A stretch of 20,651 nt of DNA from Weizmannia acidilactici (GTDB lineage Bacteria; Bacillota; Bacilli; Bacillales; Bacillaceae_C): assembly GCF_008974225.1 (NCBI RefSeq), contig NZ_BKZR01000052.1, positions 1 through 20,651 on the forward strand, given 5' to 3'. The notes under the pieces are model-generated. The model was not told the origin of the DNA. It ran no database searches and was given only the letters and a program-made list of their open reading frames with translations. Of this stretch, positions 6,310-13,513 are shown piece by piece. How positions within the stretch are numbered: position 1 is the first letter of the stretch; every line of letters starts with the position of its first letter. A program made the translations under genes and the position numbers.

Positions 6310-6729
6310 ATGCAAGTATCTGAAGCTAAAATTCATGTGCGTTATGCGGAAACGGACCAAATGGGTGTTGTGTACCATGCCAATTATTTAGTCTGGATGG
6401 AAGTGGGCAGGACAAAATTGATTGAAGATCTCGGTTTCCGTTACGCCGATATGGAAAAAGATGGGATCATTTCTCCGGTGATTGATATCCAGGTTTCATA
6501 CAAAAAACCGGTACGGTATGGGGAAACCGCGACAGTTAAAACATGGATCGATCACTATGACGGGCTGCGCGTCCATTACGGATATGAAATCTATACCGGA
6601 AACGGTGATCTGGCCGTAACAGGGGTTTCAAAGCATGTGTGCGTGAAAAAAGATACGTTCCGTCCAATATCGATCCGGCGGGTATATCCGGACTGGCATG
6701 AAGCATACGAAAAAGCGAAAAAATCGTAA
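6310..6729 (+). CDS. yneP: Acyl-CoA thioesterase, hotdog fold (YneP)
   Basis: This encodes 139 residues of the 4HBT/YbgC-like hotdog family. The signature YAETDQMGVVYHANYLVWME lies at residues 12-31, with Asp16 as the expected catalytic acid and the HANY segment forming the long helix. Such enzymes hydrolyse acyl-CoA thioesters; the substrate is unknown. The ATG at 6310 was chosen over the in-frame GTG at 6301, because that GTG is part of GAGGTG, the apparent ribosome binding site, 6 bases before the ATG. It is followed by yneQ 11 bases later, as in B. subtilis. The promoter probably lies at the right edge of the decayed repeat (TTGATC at 6244 and TAAAAT at 6269), a weak match with a 19-base gap. 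Confidence 0.9.
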   Translation: MQVSEAKIHVRYAETDQMGVVYHANYLVWMEVGRTKLIEDLGFRYADMEKDGIISPVIDIQVSYKKPVRYGETATVKTWIDHYDGLRVHYGYEIYTGNGDLAVTGVSKHVCVKKDTFRPISIRRVYPDWHEAYEKAKKS

Positions 6730-6740
6730 AGCGGGGGATT

Positions 6741-7046
6741 GTGTTGGCTTTTGGGATTAAGCGGAAACAGATCCAGGAATGGAAAGCGGCAATTGACCGC
6801 GGGGAAATTGCGTTTTTAACACACTTTTGGCTCGATGACCGTTTTCCGGAAGCAAAATCGGTCACAAAAGTCGGCTGCAATGACCTCGGAAAGCTCGCGG
6901 AATGGGGGGGCCGCTACCAATTAAAAAAAGAATGGATCCATGTCAGAAAAGACGGGTACAGCCATTTCGACCTGCTTGGAAGCAAGCAGCGGGAGGTTTT
7001 GGAAAAAGAAGGGCAACTTGAGGCAGCGCTGAAGTTTTTAAAATAG
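6741..7046 (+). CDS. yneQ: YneQ-like conserved protein
   Basis: This encodes 101 residues, with no signal peptide and no membrane segment. It carries the conserved blocks FLTHFWLDDRFP, VTKVGCNDLGKL, EWIH and HFDLLG, typical of the uncharacterised Bacillus YneQ family. Function is unknown. It follows the thioesterase gene by 11 bases and is likely co-transcribed. The annotated GTG is only 3 bases from the GGGGG ribosome binding site (6733-6737). The next codon, TTG at 6744, gives better spacing and would make the protein begin MAFGIKR, which is how I remember homologues starting. The true start is probably 6744. A convergent terminator follows. Confidence 0.82.
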   Translation: MLAFGIKRKQIQEWKAAIDRGEIAFLTHFWLDDRFPEAKSVTKVGCNDLGKLAEWGGRYQLKKEWIHVRKDGYSHFDLLGSKQREVLEKEGQLEAALKFLK

Positions 7047-7114
7047 GCGTTGATGACCGTGAAATCCGGTTCTCCGGTATGCATCGCGGAAAATTAACAC
7101 TCACATCGCCTTAA

Positions 7115-7174
7115 ATTAAAATCGGCGTCCGGGGCTTGCGGCGTATTGCCTCCTGCTCCGGCGCCGATTTTAAT
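7115..7174. terminator. Bidirectional terminator between yneQ and yneR
   Basis: A perfect 13-bp stem, 7115-7127 with 7162-7174, encloses a 34-base loop that can pair weakly inside. A and T runs at the outer ends allow action on both strands. The right arm overlaps the stop codon of yneR. Confidence 0.65.
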
Positions 7175-7463
7175 GTTTTGGATATTCATAAACCGGTTCA
7201 TCCAGTTTCGGGTCATATCCGACATATAAATCATGGCCGTCAAAATACCATTCATCCGTGCTTTCGATGAAAAAGGCATGACCGTGCCGTTCAACGGCGG
7301 CTGCAGGATCATCGGGGAAATCTTTGCGGACACCGAGTGAAAATCCGTGCTGAACGGGAGTCGAACCGCCGTATTTTACAAAAAAGCGTACAGACTCGCC
7401 GTCATCGAGCTCCATTTCTCTTTTAAACCAATTTGCTGCTTCGTCTGTTATGTGAATCCTCAT
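7170..7463 (-). CDS. yneR: HesB/IscA-like protein YneR
   Basis: This 97-residue protein begins MRIHITDEAANWFKREMEL and includes VRFFVKYGGSTPVQHGFSLG. It matches the HesB-like (Fe-S biosynthesis domain) YneR family of Bacillus. Unlike true A-type carriers it contains no cysteine at all, so it cannot bind an iron-sulfur cluster by the usual Cys-x-Cys pair. Function is therefore unknown. The ATG at 7463 has GGAGGG (minus strand, 7478-7473) 9 bases upstream, and a consensus TATAAT on the minus strand at 7503-7498 suggests its own promoter. It lies downstream of plsY on the same strand, as in B. subtilis, and converges on yneQ. Confidence 0.88.
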   Translation of the reverse strand: MRIHITDEAANWFKREMELDDGESVRFFVKYGGSTPVQHGFSLGVRKDFPDDPAAAVERHGHAFFIESTDEWYFDGHDLYVGYDPKLDEPVYEYPKH

Positions 7464-7497
7464 GCCGTTCTTCCCTCCAACTGCTTTTGCTTTTTCT

Positions 7498-7503
7498 ATT
7501 ATA
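7498..7503 (-). promoter_or_regulatory. -10 element of the yneR promoter
   Basis: TATAAT on the minus strand lies 34 bases before the yneR ATG. No good -35 is seen at 17 bases. Transcription from plsY may also reach yneR. Confidence 0.35.
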
Positions 7504-7522
7504 AATCAAAACGGCAGTTGAT

Positions 7523-7557
7523 CCCTAACCTTTTGCCTTAGGGCTATAGCTATAGCC
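7523..7557. repeat. Two inverted repeats at the 3' end of plsY
   Basis: GGCTATAGCTATAGCC (7542-7557) is a perfect 16-base palindrome that spans the plsY stop codon. CCCTAA (7523-7528) pairs with TTAGGG (7538-7543), sharing two bases with the palindrome, so the two structures exclude each other. No T run follows on the minus strand, so a terminator function is uncertain. Confidence 0.45.
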
Positions 7558-8149
7558 ACTTGACTTTTGGCTCGGTTTTGTCTTTGATCCGTTTAATATT
7601 TGCTTTGTGGCGGTAAATGATGAAGGAAGCAAGCGCCAAAATAATCACAAACAGCGGCCAGTCGTGCGTAAAGACCATATAAACGAAAGTATAAATAAGG
7701 GCAAAGACAGCGGCCAAGATGGAAGACAGCGAAACATATTTGCTGATTTTCAACGTAATTAAAAAGACAACAACCACCATGACAAATAAAGGCCACTGAT
7801 AAGCAAGGACAACGCCGGCCGATGTCGCAACCGCTTTCCCACCTTTAAATTTCGCAAATACCGGAAACATATGGCCGACAACGGCGATCAATCCGATCAA
7901 GAGCGGGTGCAGCACATGCTCCATTCCAAAAAAGTGCGGGAGAAGGGTCGCCAATGTCCCTTTTAAAATGTCGACAACCGTTACAACGCTTCCGGCTTTT
8001 TTACCGAGGACGCGGAATGTGTTCGTTGCCCCAAGATTACCGCTTCCGTGCTCGCGAATATCTATCCTATAAAAAAGCTTACCAATGATCAAGCCGGTCG
8101 GGATTGATCCAAGCAGGTAAGCCAAAATAATAATCAGCGCGATTTTCAT
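7550..8149 (-). CDS. plsY: Glycerol-3-phosphate acyltransferase PlsY
   Basis: This 199-residue integral membrane enzyme transfers the acyl group from acyl-phosphate to glycerol-3-phosphate, the first committed step of phospholipid synthesis in Gram-positive bacteria. The three PlsY active-site regions are present: LLGSIPTGLIIGK near residues 13-25, HGSGNLGATNTFRVLG, and the loop KFKGGKAVATSAG. About five hydrophobic segments are visible, and the Lys-rich C-terminus ends near KVKWL. The ATG at 8149 has AAGGAG 8 bases upstream; a TTG two codons earlier is too close to that site. It is transcribed away from yneT. The gene is yneS in older B. subtilis names. Confidence 0.95.
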   Translation of the reverse strand: MKIALIIILAYLLGSIPTGLIIGKLFYRIDIREHGSGNLGATNTFRVLGKKAGSVVTVVDILKGTLATLLPHFFGMEHVLHPLLIGLIAVVGHMFPVFAKFKGGKAVATSAGVVLAYQWPLFVMVVVVFLITLKISKYVSLSSILAAVFALIYTFVYMVFTHDWPLFVIILALASFIIYRHKANIKRIKDKTEPKVKWL

Positions 8150-8180
8150 GTGCAAAACTCCTTAGAAAAATTCTATGCTT

Positions 8181-8189
8181 ATTGTAGCA
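8181..8189 (-). promoter_or_regulatory. Extended -10 promoter of plsY
   Basis: On the minus strand TGCTACAAT forms an extended -10. The predicted start near 8174 gives a leader of about 25 bases containing AAGGAG. No strong -35 is visible. Confidence 0.45.
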
Positions 8190-8218
8190 TGAACTTACAG
8201 GAAAGAGGAGATTTTTTT

Positions 8219-8326
8219 GTGATGTCTATTGAATGTATGTTTATTGGATTATTCGGAAGAAAGAAGGATTTTGAAAAAGTAGAATCGAATGGTATAGCTG
8301 AGGGAATGAAATATGTATCACCTTAA
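8219..8326 (+). CDS. Candidate 35-residue small protein
   Basis: A short frame starts with GTG at 8219, followed directly by ATG at 8222, behind AGAGGAG (8204-8210) with 8 bases of spacing. The product begins MMSIECMFIGLFGRKKDFEK and ends MKYVSP. It has a short hydrophobic start and a charged remainder, with one Cys. I do not recognise it, and I do not remember a gene here in B. subtilis. It lies between divergent plsY and yneT. The strong ribosome binding site is the main support. No clear promoter was seen, although the interval is AT-rich. It may be co-transcribed with yneT, which begins 23 bases after its stop and has its own ribosome binding site. Confidence 0.45.
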   Translation: MMSIECMFIGLFGRKKDFEKVESNGIAEGMKYVSP

Positions 8327-8349
8327 CACCAGAAAAGAGGGGTTGTAAA

Positions 8350-8763
8350 ATGGCGATTGAAAATCCTAGCAGGGAAGAAATCAGGGACATTTTAAAAAAA
8401 GCGAGGCGGATTGCGGTTGTCGGATTAAGCAATCATCCGGAAAAAACTTCGTATATGGTTGCTAAAGCGATGCAGGATGCCGGTTATGAAATCATCCCGG
8501 TCAACCCGAAAGCAACAGAAATTTTAGGCGAAAAAGCCGTTCCTTCTTTAAAAGATATCAAGGGACATGTTGATATTGTCGACATTTTCCGGCGCCCGGA
8601 ATATTTGCCGGAACTGGCCAGGGAATTCGATGAAATTGACGCGGATGTTTTCTGGGCACAGCTTGGCATTGAGAACGAAGAAGCTTATCATTTTTTGAAA
8701 GAAAAAGGCTATACGGTTGTGATGAACCGCTGCATCAAAGTCGAACATGCATTGACAAAATGA
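8350..8763 (+). CDS. yneT: CoA-binding domain protein YneT
   Basis: This 137-residue protein is built from a single CoA-binding Rossmann-type domain. The nucleotide-binding start RRIAVVGLSNHPEKTSYMVA lies near residues 19-38, followed by GYEIIPVNPKATEILGEKAVPSL and VDIVDIFRRPE. The end, MNRCIKVEH, is conserved in YneT/YccU-like proteins. Related domains occur in succinyl-CoA ligase, but this short form has no known substrate. GAGGGG precedes the ATG. It lies immediately upstream of the parE promoter, as in B. subtilis, and ends at its own terminator. Confidence 0.93.
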   Translation: MAIENPSREEIRDILKKARRIAVVGLSNHPEKTSYMVAKAMQDAGYEIIPVNPKATEILGEKAVPSLKDIKGHVDIVDIFRRPEYLPELAREFDEIDADVFWAQLGIENEEAYHFLKEKGYTVVMNRCIKVEHALTK

Positions 8764-8776
8764 AGGCAAAGCCGCT

Positions 8777-8812
8777 AAGCAGGTGCCTATTGAAAGGCGC
8801 TTGCTTTTCTTT
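8777..8812 (+). terminator. Terminator of yneT
   Basis: AAGCAGGTGCCT (8777-8788) pairs along its full length with 8795-8806, with two G-U pairs and a 6-base loop. A T-rich tail follows. Confidence 0.6.
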
Positions 8813-8884
8813 ACCCCTTCACTTATGCTGGATGTTATGTCAACCCGCCATTTTACAAATTCCGTTTTATCGCTAAAATGGGTA

Positions 8885-8913
8885 TTAGACGAAACGGGGA
8901 AGTGTGTTATAAT
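8885..8913 (+). promoter_or_regulatory. Promoter of parE-parC
   Basis: TTAGAC and TATAAT are spaced by 17 bases, and TG at 8905-8906 makes an extended -10. The start is predicted near 8920, giving a 60-base leader before the GTG at 8980. Confidence 0.65.
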
Positions 8914-8914
8914 A

Positions 8915-8928
8915 AGAACGAATGTTTG
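8915..8928 (+). promoter_or_regulatory. LexA (SOS) box of parE-parC
   Basis: AGAACGAATGTTTG fits the Bacillus LexA consensus CGAACRNRYGTTYG at 13 of 14 positions; only the first C differs. It lies directly behind the -10 and over the predicted start, a repressing position. The parEC operon is listed in the B. subtilis LexA regulon, as I remember it. Confidence 0.7.
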
Positions 8929-8979
8929 TTCCTGTGGATGCCCAGCGGGAACGCTTTTGGTACTGAAAGGGGAATATTT

Positions 8980-10959
8980 GTGGCAAAGAAACAAAATACA
9001 TTGGAATATAATGACGATGCCATCCAGGTGCTGGAAGGGCTGGAGGCAGTAAGAAAAAGGCCGGGAATGTACATCGGCTCAACCGATACGCGCGGCCTGC
9101 ACCATCTTGTTTATGAGATTGTCGATAATGCGGTCGATGAGGCGCTGTCCGGTTACGGGGACCACATCATCGTCAAGATACATAAAGATAATAGCGTCAG
9201 TGTGCAGGACTTCGGGCGCGGCATGCCGGTCGGGATGCACAAGCTTGGCAAGCCGACAACAGAGGTCATATTAACCATTTTGCACGCCGGCGGAAAATTT
9301 GGCCAGGGCGGCTATAAAACGAGCGGAGGCCTGCACGGTGTCGGCGCTTCCGTCGTCAACGCCTTGTCCGAATGGCTTGTTGTAACCATCCACCGCGATG
9401 GCTATGTATATGAACAGCGTTTCCGTGACGGCGGCAAACCGGAAACAACGCTTGAAAAAATCGGCAAAACGAACCAGACCGGCACGACAATCCATTTTAA
9501 ACCGGACCCTTCTATTTTCAGCACAACCACTTTCAATTACGATACGTTATGCGAACGGTTACGCGAATCTGCGTTTTTGCTGAAGGGCTTAAAAATTGAT
9601 ATCACGGATGAGCGCTATGGGCAGAAAGATGTTTTCCATTACGAAAATGGGATTGAAGCGTTTGTATCGTACTTGAACGAAGGGAAAGAAGTGCTCCATC
9701 CGGTAGTGTTTATTGAAGGTGAAGCGGGCGGGATCGAAGCGGAGTTCGCATTCCAGTTTAATGACGGTTTTTCGGAAAATATTTTGTCGTTTGTCAATAA
9801 TGTGCGGACGAAAGACGGCGGCACGCATGAAGCCGGGGCGAAAACGGCGTTGACGCGCGTCATGAACGATTATGCGAGGAAAACCGGGCTTTTAAAAGAC
9901 AAAGATAAAAACCTGGAAGGCTCTGACATCCGTGAAGGATTATCGGCCATTATTTCCGTCCGCATTCCGGAAGAGCTGCTCCAATTTGAAGGGCAGACAA
10001 AAGGGAAGCTCGGCACAAGCGAAGCCCGTTCCGCTGTCGATACGATCGTGTCGGAGCATCTCGCTTATTTCCTTGAAGAAAATCCGGAAACAAGCAGCCT
10101 GCTGATTAAAAAAGCGATCAAAGCATCGCAGGCCCGTGAAGCGGCACGGAAAGCGCGCGAAGAAGCGAGGAGCGGAAAAAAACGAAAAAAATCAGAAACG
10201 ACTTTATCCGGAAAATTAACGCCTGCGCAAAGCCGCAACCCGCAGCGGAACGAATTGTATCTTGTGGAAGGGGACTCTGCCGGCGGTTCCGCCAAACAGG
10301 GGCGTGACCGCAAATTCCAGGCCGTCCTGCCGCTGCGTGGAAAAGTCATCAACACTGAAAAGGCTAAACTGCAGGATATTTTTAAAAACGAGGAAATCAA
10401 CACGATTATATACACAATCGGTGCCGGGGTGGGCCCGGATTTTAATCTGGATGATGTCAATTACGACAAAGTCATTATCATGACTGATGCCGACACGGAC
10501 GGCGCCCATATCCAGGTGCTGCTTTTGACATTCTTTTACCGTTATATGCGCCCGTTAATCGAGGTCGGGAAGGTGTATATCGCACTGCCGCCGCTTTATA
10601 AGGTGAGCAAAGGCTCCGGGAAAAAAGAAATCGTCGAGTATGCCTGGACCGAAAGAGAATTGGATGAAACGATCAAAAAAGTCGGACGCGGCTATGTGCT
10701 ACAGCGCTATAAGGGGCTTGGCGAAATGAATGCCGACCAGCTGTGGGAAACGACGATGAATCCTGAAACGCGCACCCTGATCCGTGTTCGCATTGATGAC
10801 GCGGCGCGGGCTGAACGCCGGATAACGACGCTTATGGGTGACAAAGTCGAACCGCGCCGGCAATGGATTGAAAACCATGTTGAGTTTGGCCTTGAAGACG
10901 ACACCAATATTTTAGACAACGAGAACTTAATGATTGAGGAAGGGGACATGAGCGAATGA
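8980..10959 (+). CDS. parE: DNA topoisomerase IV subunit B
   Basis: This 659-residue ATPase subunit works with ParC to decatenate replicated chromosomes. The GHKL ATPase motifs are visible: EIVDNAVDEAL, DFGRGMPVG and GGLHGVGASVVNALS. The TOPRIM metal site is present, with Glu430 in LVEGDSAGGSAKQ and Asp503, Asp505 and Asp507 in MTDADTDGAH. The short product rather than the roughly 640-residue GyrB is indicated by its pairing with parC. The frame is open back to 8878, but the GTG at 8980 was chosen because AAAGGGGA precedes it, the protein then begins MAKKQNT like B. subtilis ParE, and the longer frame would cross the LexA box and promoter. Its stop overlaps the parC start by 4 bases. Confidence 0.97.
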   Translation: MAKKQNTLEYNDDAIQVLEGLEAVRKRPGMYIGSTDTRGLHHLVYEIVDNAVDEALSGYGDHIIVKIHKDNSVSVQDFGRGMPVGMHKLGKPTTEVILTILHAGGKFGQGGYKTSGGLHGVGASVVNALSEWLVVTIHRDGYVYEQRFRDGGKPETTLEKIGKTNQTGTTIHFKPDPSIFSTTTFNYDTLCERLRESAFLLKGLKIDITDERYGQKDVFHYENGIEAFVSYLNEGKEVLHPVVFIEGEAGGIEAEFAFQFNDGFSENILSFVNNVRTKDGGTHEAGAKTALTRVMNDYARKTGLLKDKDKNLEGSDIREGLSAIISVRIPEELLQFEGQTKGKLGTSEARSAVDTIVSEHLAYFLEENPETSSLLIKKAIKASQAREAARKAREEARSGKKRKKSETTLSGKLTPAQSRNPQRNELYLVEGDSAGGSAKQGRDRKFQAVLPLRGKVINTEKAKLQDIFKNEEINTIIYTIGAGVGPDFNLDDVNYDKVIIMTDADTDGAHIQVLLLTFFYRYMRPLIEVGKVYIALPPLYKVSKGSGKKEIVEYAWTERELDETIKKVGRGYVLQRYKGLGEMNADQLWETTMNPETRTLIRVRIDDAARAERRITTLMGDKVEPRRQWIENHVEFGLEDDTNILDNENLMIEEGDMSE

Positions 10960-13400
10960 GGACGGCAGAACGCTTTCAAGACTTGCCTTTGGAAGAGGTG
11001 CTGGGCGACCGCTTCGGCCGTTACAGCAAATACATCATTCAGGACCGTGCCCTTCCGGATGCGAGAGACGGGCTGAAGCCGGTGCAAAGGCGCATTCTGT
11101 ATGCGATGCACGTTGAGGGCAATACAGCCGACAAAAACTTCAGAAAGTCCGCAAAAACGGTCGGGAACGTCATCGGCAACTACCATCCGCATGGCGATTC
11201 TTCCGTTTATGAGGCGATGGTGCGGATGAGCCAGGACTGGAAGCTGCGCAACGTCCTGATTGAAATGCACGGAAACAACGGCAGCATTGACGGTGACCCG
11301 GCCGCGGCCATGCGGTATACGGAAGCAAGGCTTTCCCCGATCGCATCTGAACTCCTTCACGATATTGATAAAGAAACGGTCCGGTTCATCCCGAACTTTG
11401 ATGATACGATAAACGAGCCGACCGTTTTGCCCGCCAGATTTCCAAATCTTTTAGTAAACGGTTCGACCGGCATATCGGCCGGTTATGCAACCGAAATTCC
11501 ACCGCATCATTTAGGCGAAGTGATTGATGGCGCGATCATGCGGATCGAAAACCCGGATTGCACGGTTGACGATTTAATGAAAGTGATAAAGGGACCGGAT
11601 TTTCCGACCGGCGGCATCGTTCAAGGCATTGATGGCATTAAAAAAGCGTATGAAACCGGCAGAGGCAAAATGGTCATCAGGGGAAGAACATCGATTGAAG
11701 ATATGCGCGGCGGCCGCCAACAAATCGTTATTACGGAAATTCCTTACGAAGTCAATAAAGCAAATCTCGTAAAAAAAATCGACGAGCTTCGCCTAGACAG
11801 GAAAGTGGAAGGCATGTCCGAAGTCCGCGACGAAACAGACCGTACAGGGCTCCGGATTGTGATTGAATTGAAAAAAGACGCAGATGCGAACAGCGTTTTG
11901 AACTATTTATTTAAAAACACGGATCTGCAGGTGTCCTATAATTTTAACATGGTGGCTATCCATAACCGCCGCCCGCAGCTGATGGGCCTCCGGGAACTTT
12001 TGGATGCCTATATCGGGCACCAGAAGGAAGTGGTCACGAAACGGACCGAGTTTGACTTAAAAAAAGCGCGCGACCGGAAACATATTGTCGACGGCCTGGT
12101 GAAAGCATTGTCCATTTTGGATGAAGTTATTGCGGCAATCCGTGCATCAAAAGACAAAAAAGATGCCAAATCAAATCTCGTGGCGAAATTCGGCTTTACC
12201 GAACCGCAGGCAGAAGCGATAGTAACCTTGCAGCTGTACCGTTTAACGAATACTGACATTACAACGCTGCAAAAGGAATTGGAAGATCTCGAAAAAAGAA
12301 TTGAAGAATACACCGCTATTTTGGGGAGCGAGAAAAAGCTTTTCTCTGTCATTAAAAAAGAATTAAAAGAAATCCGGAAAAAATATGCGGATGAAAGAAG
12401 AACAACGATCGAAGAGGAAATCCAAGAATTAAAAATCAATCTGAAAGCGATGATTCCGAATGAAGATGTCATTGTGACCGTTACAAAAGACGGCTATATT
12501 AAGCGGACGAGCCTCCGCTCCTACGCCGCTTCAAACGGCCGGGACCTGGCAATCAAAGACAGCGACCGCCTGCTCTTTAAGTGCCAGCTCAATACAGTGA
12601 ATACCGTACTGCTGTTTACGAACAAAGGCAATTATCTTTATTTGCCGGTCCATGAATTGCCGGATATCCGCTGGAAAGACCTTGGCCAGCACGTTGCCAA
12701 TATCGTGCCGCTTGACCGCGATGAAAACATTATAAAAGTGCTCCCGGTTGAAGATTTTAACCAGCCGCAATATATTTTGTTCTTTACGAAAAACGGCATG
12801 GCGAAGAAAACAGAATTGCAGCAGTACCAGGCGCAGCGTTATTCCAAAGCGCTTGTAGCGATGAACTTAAAGGACGATGATGAAGTAATTGATGTTCATC
12901 TGACGGACGGGGCAAAAGATGTCTTTTTGGCTTCGCATCTCGGTTACGGGCTCTGGTTTCATGAAGAGGAAATCAGTGTAGTAGGACAGCGGGCAGCGGG
13001 CGTCAAGGGTATGAATTTAAAAGAAGGCGACTGGCTGGCCGGCGGGAAAATCGTTGAACATCCGGGAACCGATAAAATCTTCATTGCCACACAAAGAGGC
13101 GCGGTAAAGAAAATGAAACTGTCAGAATTTGAAAAAACAAGCCGCGCCAAACGCGGGGTTGCCATGCTGCGCGAATTAAAAGCGCACCCACACCGCATTG
13201 TTGGTATGGAAGTCGTGGAAGATACGGACACAGTATGGATCCGTACGGAAAAAGGCCATCTTGAAGAAATGAACATGCACGATATGCGCGACAGCGACCG
13301 CTACTCAAATGGCTCTTTTATCCTTGACGAAAGTGAAAACGGCGAAGTCACGGAAGTGTGGAAGCAGGAACTGGAAGAAGAAACAATGGAAGAAAGCTAA
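10956..13400 (+). CDS. parC: DNA topoisomerase IV subunit A
   Basis: This 814-residue breakage-reunion subunit has the catalytic Tyr at 121 in AAAMRYTEARLSPIA. The quinolone region reads HPHGDSSVYEAMVRMSQDW, with Ser82 and Glu86 at the positions equivalent to Staphylococcus aureus GrlA Ser80 and Glu84. These are the wild-type, drug-sensitive residues. The coiled-coil segment spans roughly residues 430-500 (KELEDLEKRIEEY). The C-terminal beta-pinwheel domain begins near VTVTKDGYIKRTS and shows degenerate blades, including QRAAGVKGMNLKEGDWL. The gene overlaps parE in an ATGA junction, implying translational coupling. A strong terminator follows. Confidence 0.98.
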   Translation: MRTAERFQDLPLEEVLGDRFGRYSKYIIQDRALPDARDGLKPVQRRILYAMHVEGNTADKNFRKSAKTVGNVIGNYHPHGDSSVYEAMVRMSQDWKLRNVLIEMHGNNGSIDGDPAAAMRYTEARLSPIASELLHDIDKETVRFIPNFDDTINEPTVLPARFPNLLVNGSTGISAGYATEIPPHHLGEVIDGAIMRIENPDCTVDDLMKVIKGPDFPTGGIVQGIDGIKKAYETGRGKMVIRGRTSIEDMRGGRQQIVITEIPYEVNKANLVKKIDELRLDRKVEGMSEVRDETDRTGLRIVIELKKDADANSVLNYLFKNTDLQVSYNFNMVAIHNRRPQLMGLRELLDAYIGHQKEVVTKRTEFDLKKARDRKHIVDGLVKALSILDEVIAAIRASKDKKDAKSNLVAKFGFTEPQAEAIVTLQLYRLTNTDITTLQKELEDLEKRIEEYTAILGSEKKLFSVIKKELKEIRKKYADERRTTIEEEIQELKINLKAMIPNEDVIVTVTKDGYIKRTSLRSYAASNGRDLAIKDSDRLLFKCQLNTVNTVLLFTNKGNYLYLPVHELPDIRWKDLGQHVANIVPLDRDENIIKVLPVEDFNQPQYILFFTKNGMAKKTELQQYQAQRYSKALVAMNLKDDDEVIDVHLTDGAKDVFLASHLGYGLWFHEEEISVVGQRAAGVKGMNLKEGDWLAGGKIVEHPGTDKIFIATQRGAVKKMKLSEFEKTSRAKRGVAMLRELKAHPHRIVGMEVVEDTDTVWIRTEKGHLEEMNMHDMRDSDRYSNGSFILDESENGEVTEVWKQELEEETMEES

Positions 13401-13403
13401 CGG

Positions 13404-13437
13404 AAAAAGTGTTTGCTGTATCGGCAAACACTTTTTT
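13404..13437 (+). terminator. Terminator of parE-parC
   Basis: A perfect 13-bp stem, 13404-13416 with 13424-13436, closes a 7-base loop and continues into a T run. Confidence 0.85.
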
Positions 13438-13455
13438 CATCCCCAGGCAATTTTT

Positions 13456-13484
13456 ACATAATTTTGCCCTTCCTGCGCATCCTA
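13456..13484 (+). promoter_or_regulatory. Possible sigma-G-like promoter of the secreted protein gene
   Basis: ACATA (13456-13460) and CATCCTA (13478-13484) are spaced by exactly 17 bases. Each has one mismatch to GHATR and CATWHTW. The -35 resembles the ACATG of the sspO promoter. The match is suggestive only. Confidence 0.35.
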
Positions 13485-13513
13485 AAACTAAAACGGATGC
13501 GGGGTGAAAGCAA

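Noticed and set aside
8878..8979. Longer start for parE
   Set aside because: The extension would translate through the promoter and LexA box, and homologues begin at the equivalent of the GTG at 8980.
10707..11360. 217-codon open frame on the minus strand across the parE-parC junction
   Set aside because: Both topoisomerase genes are unambiguous here, so this is a shadow frame.
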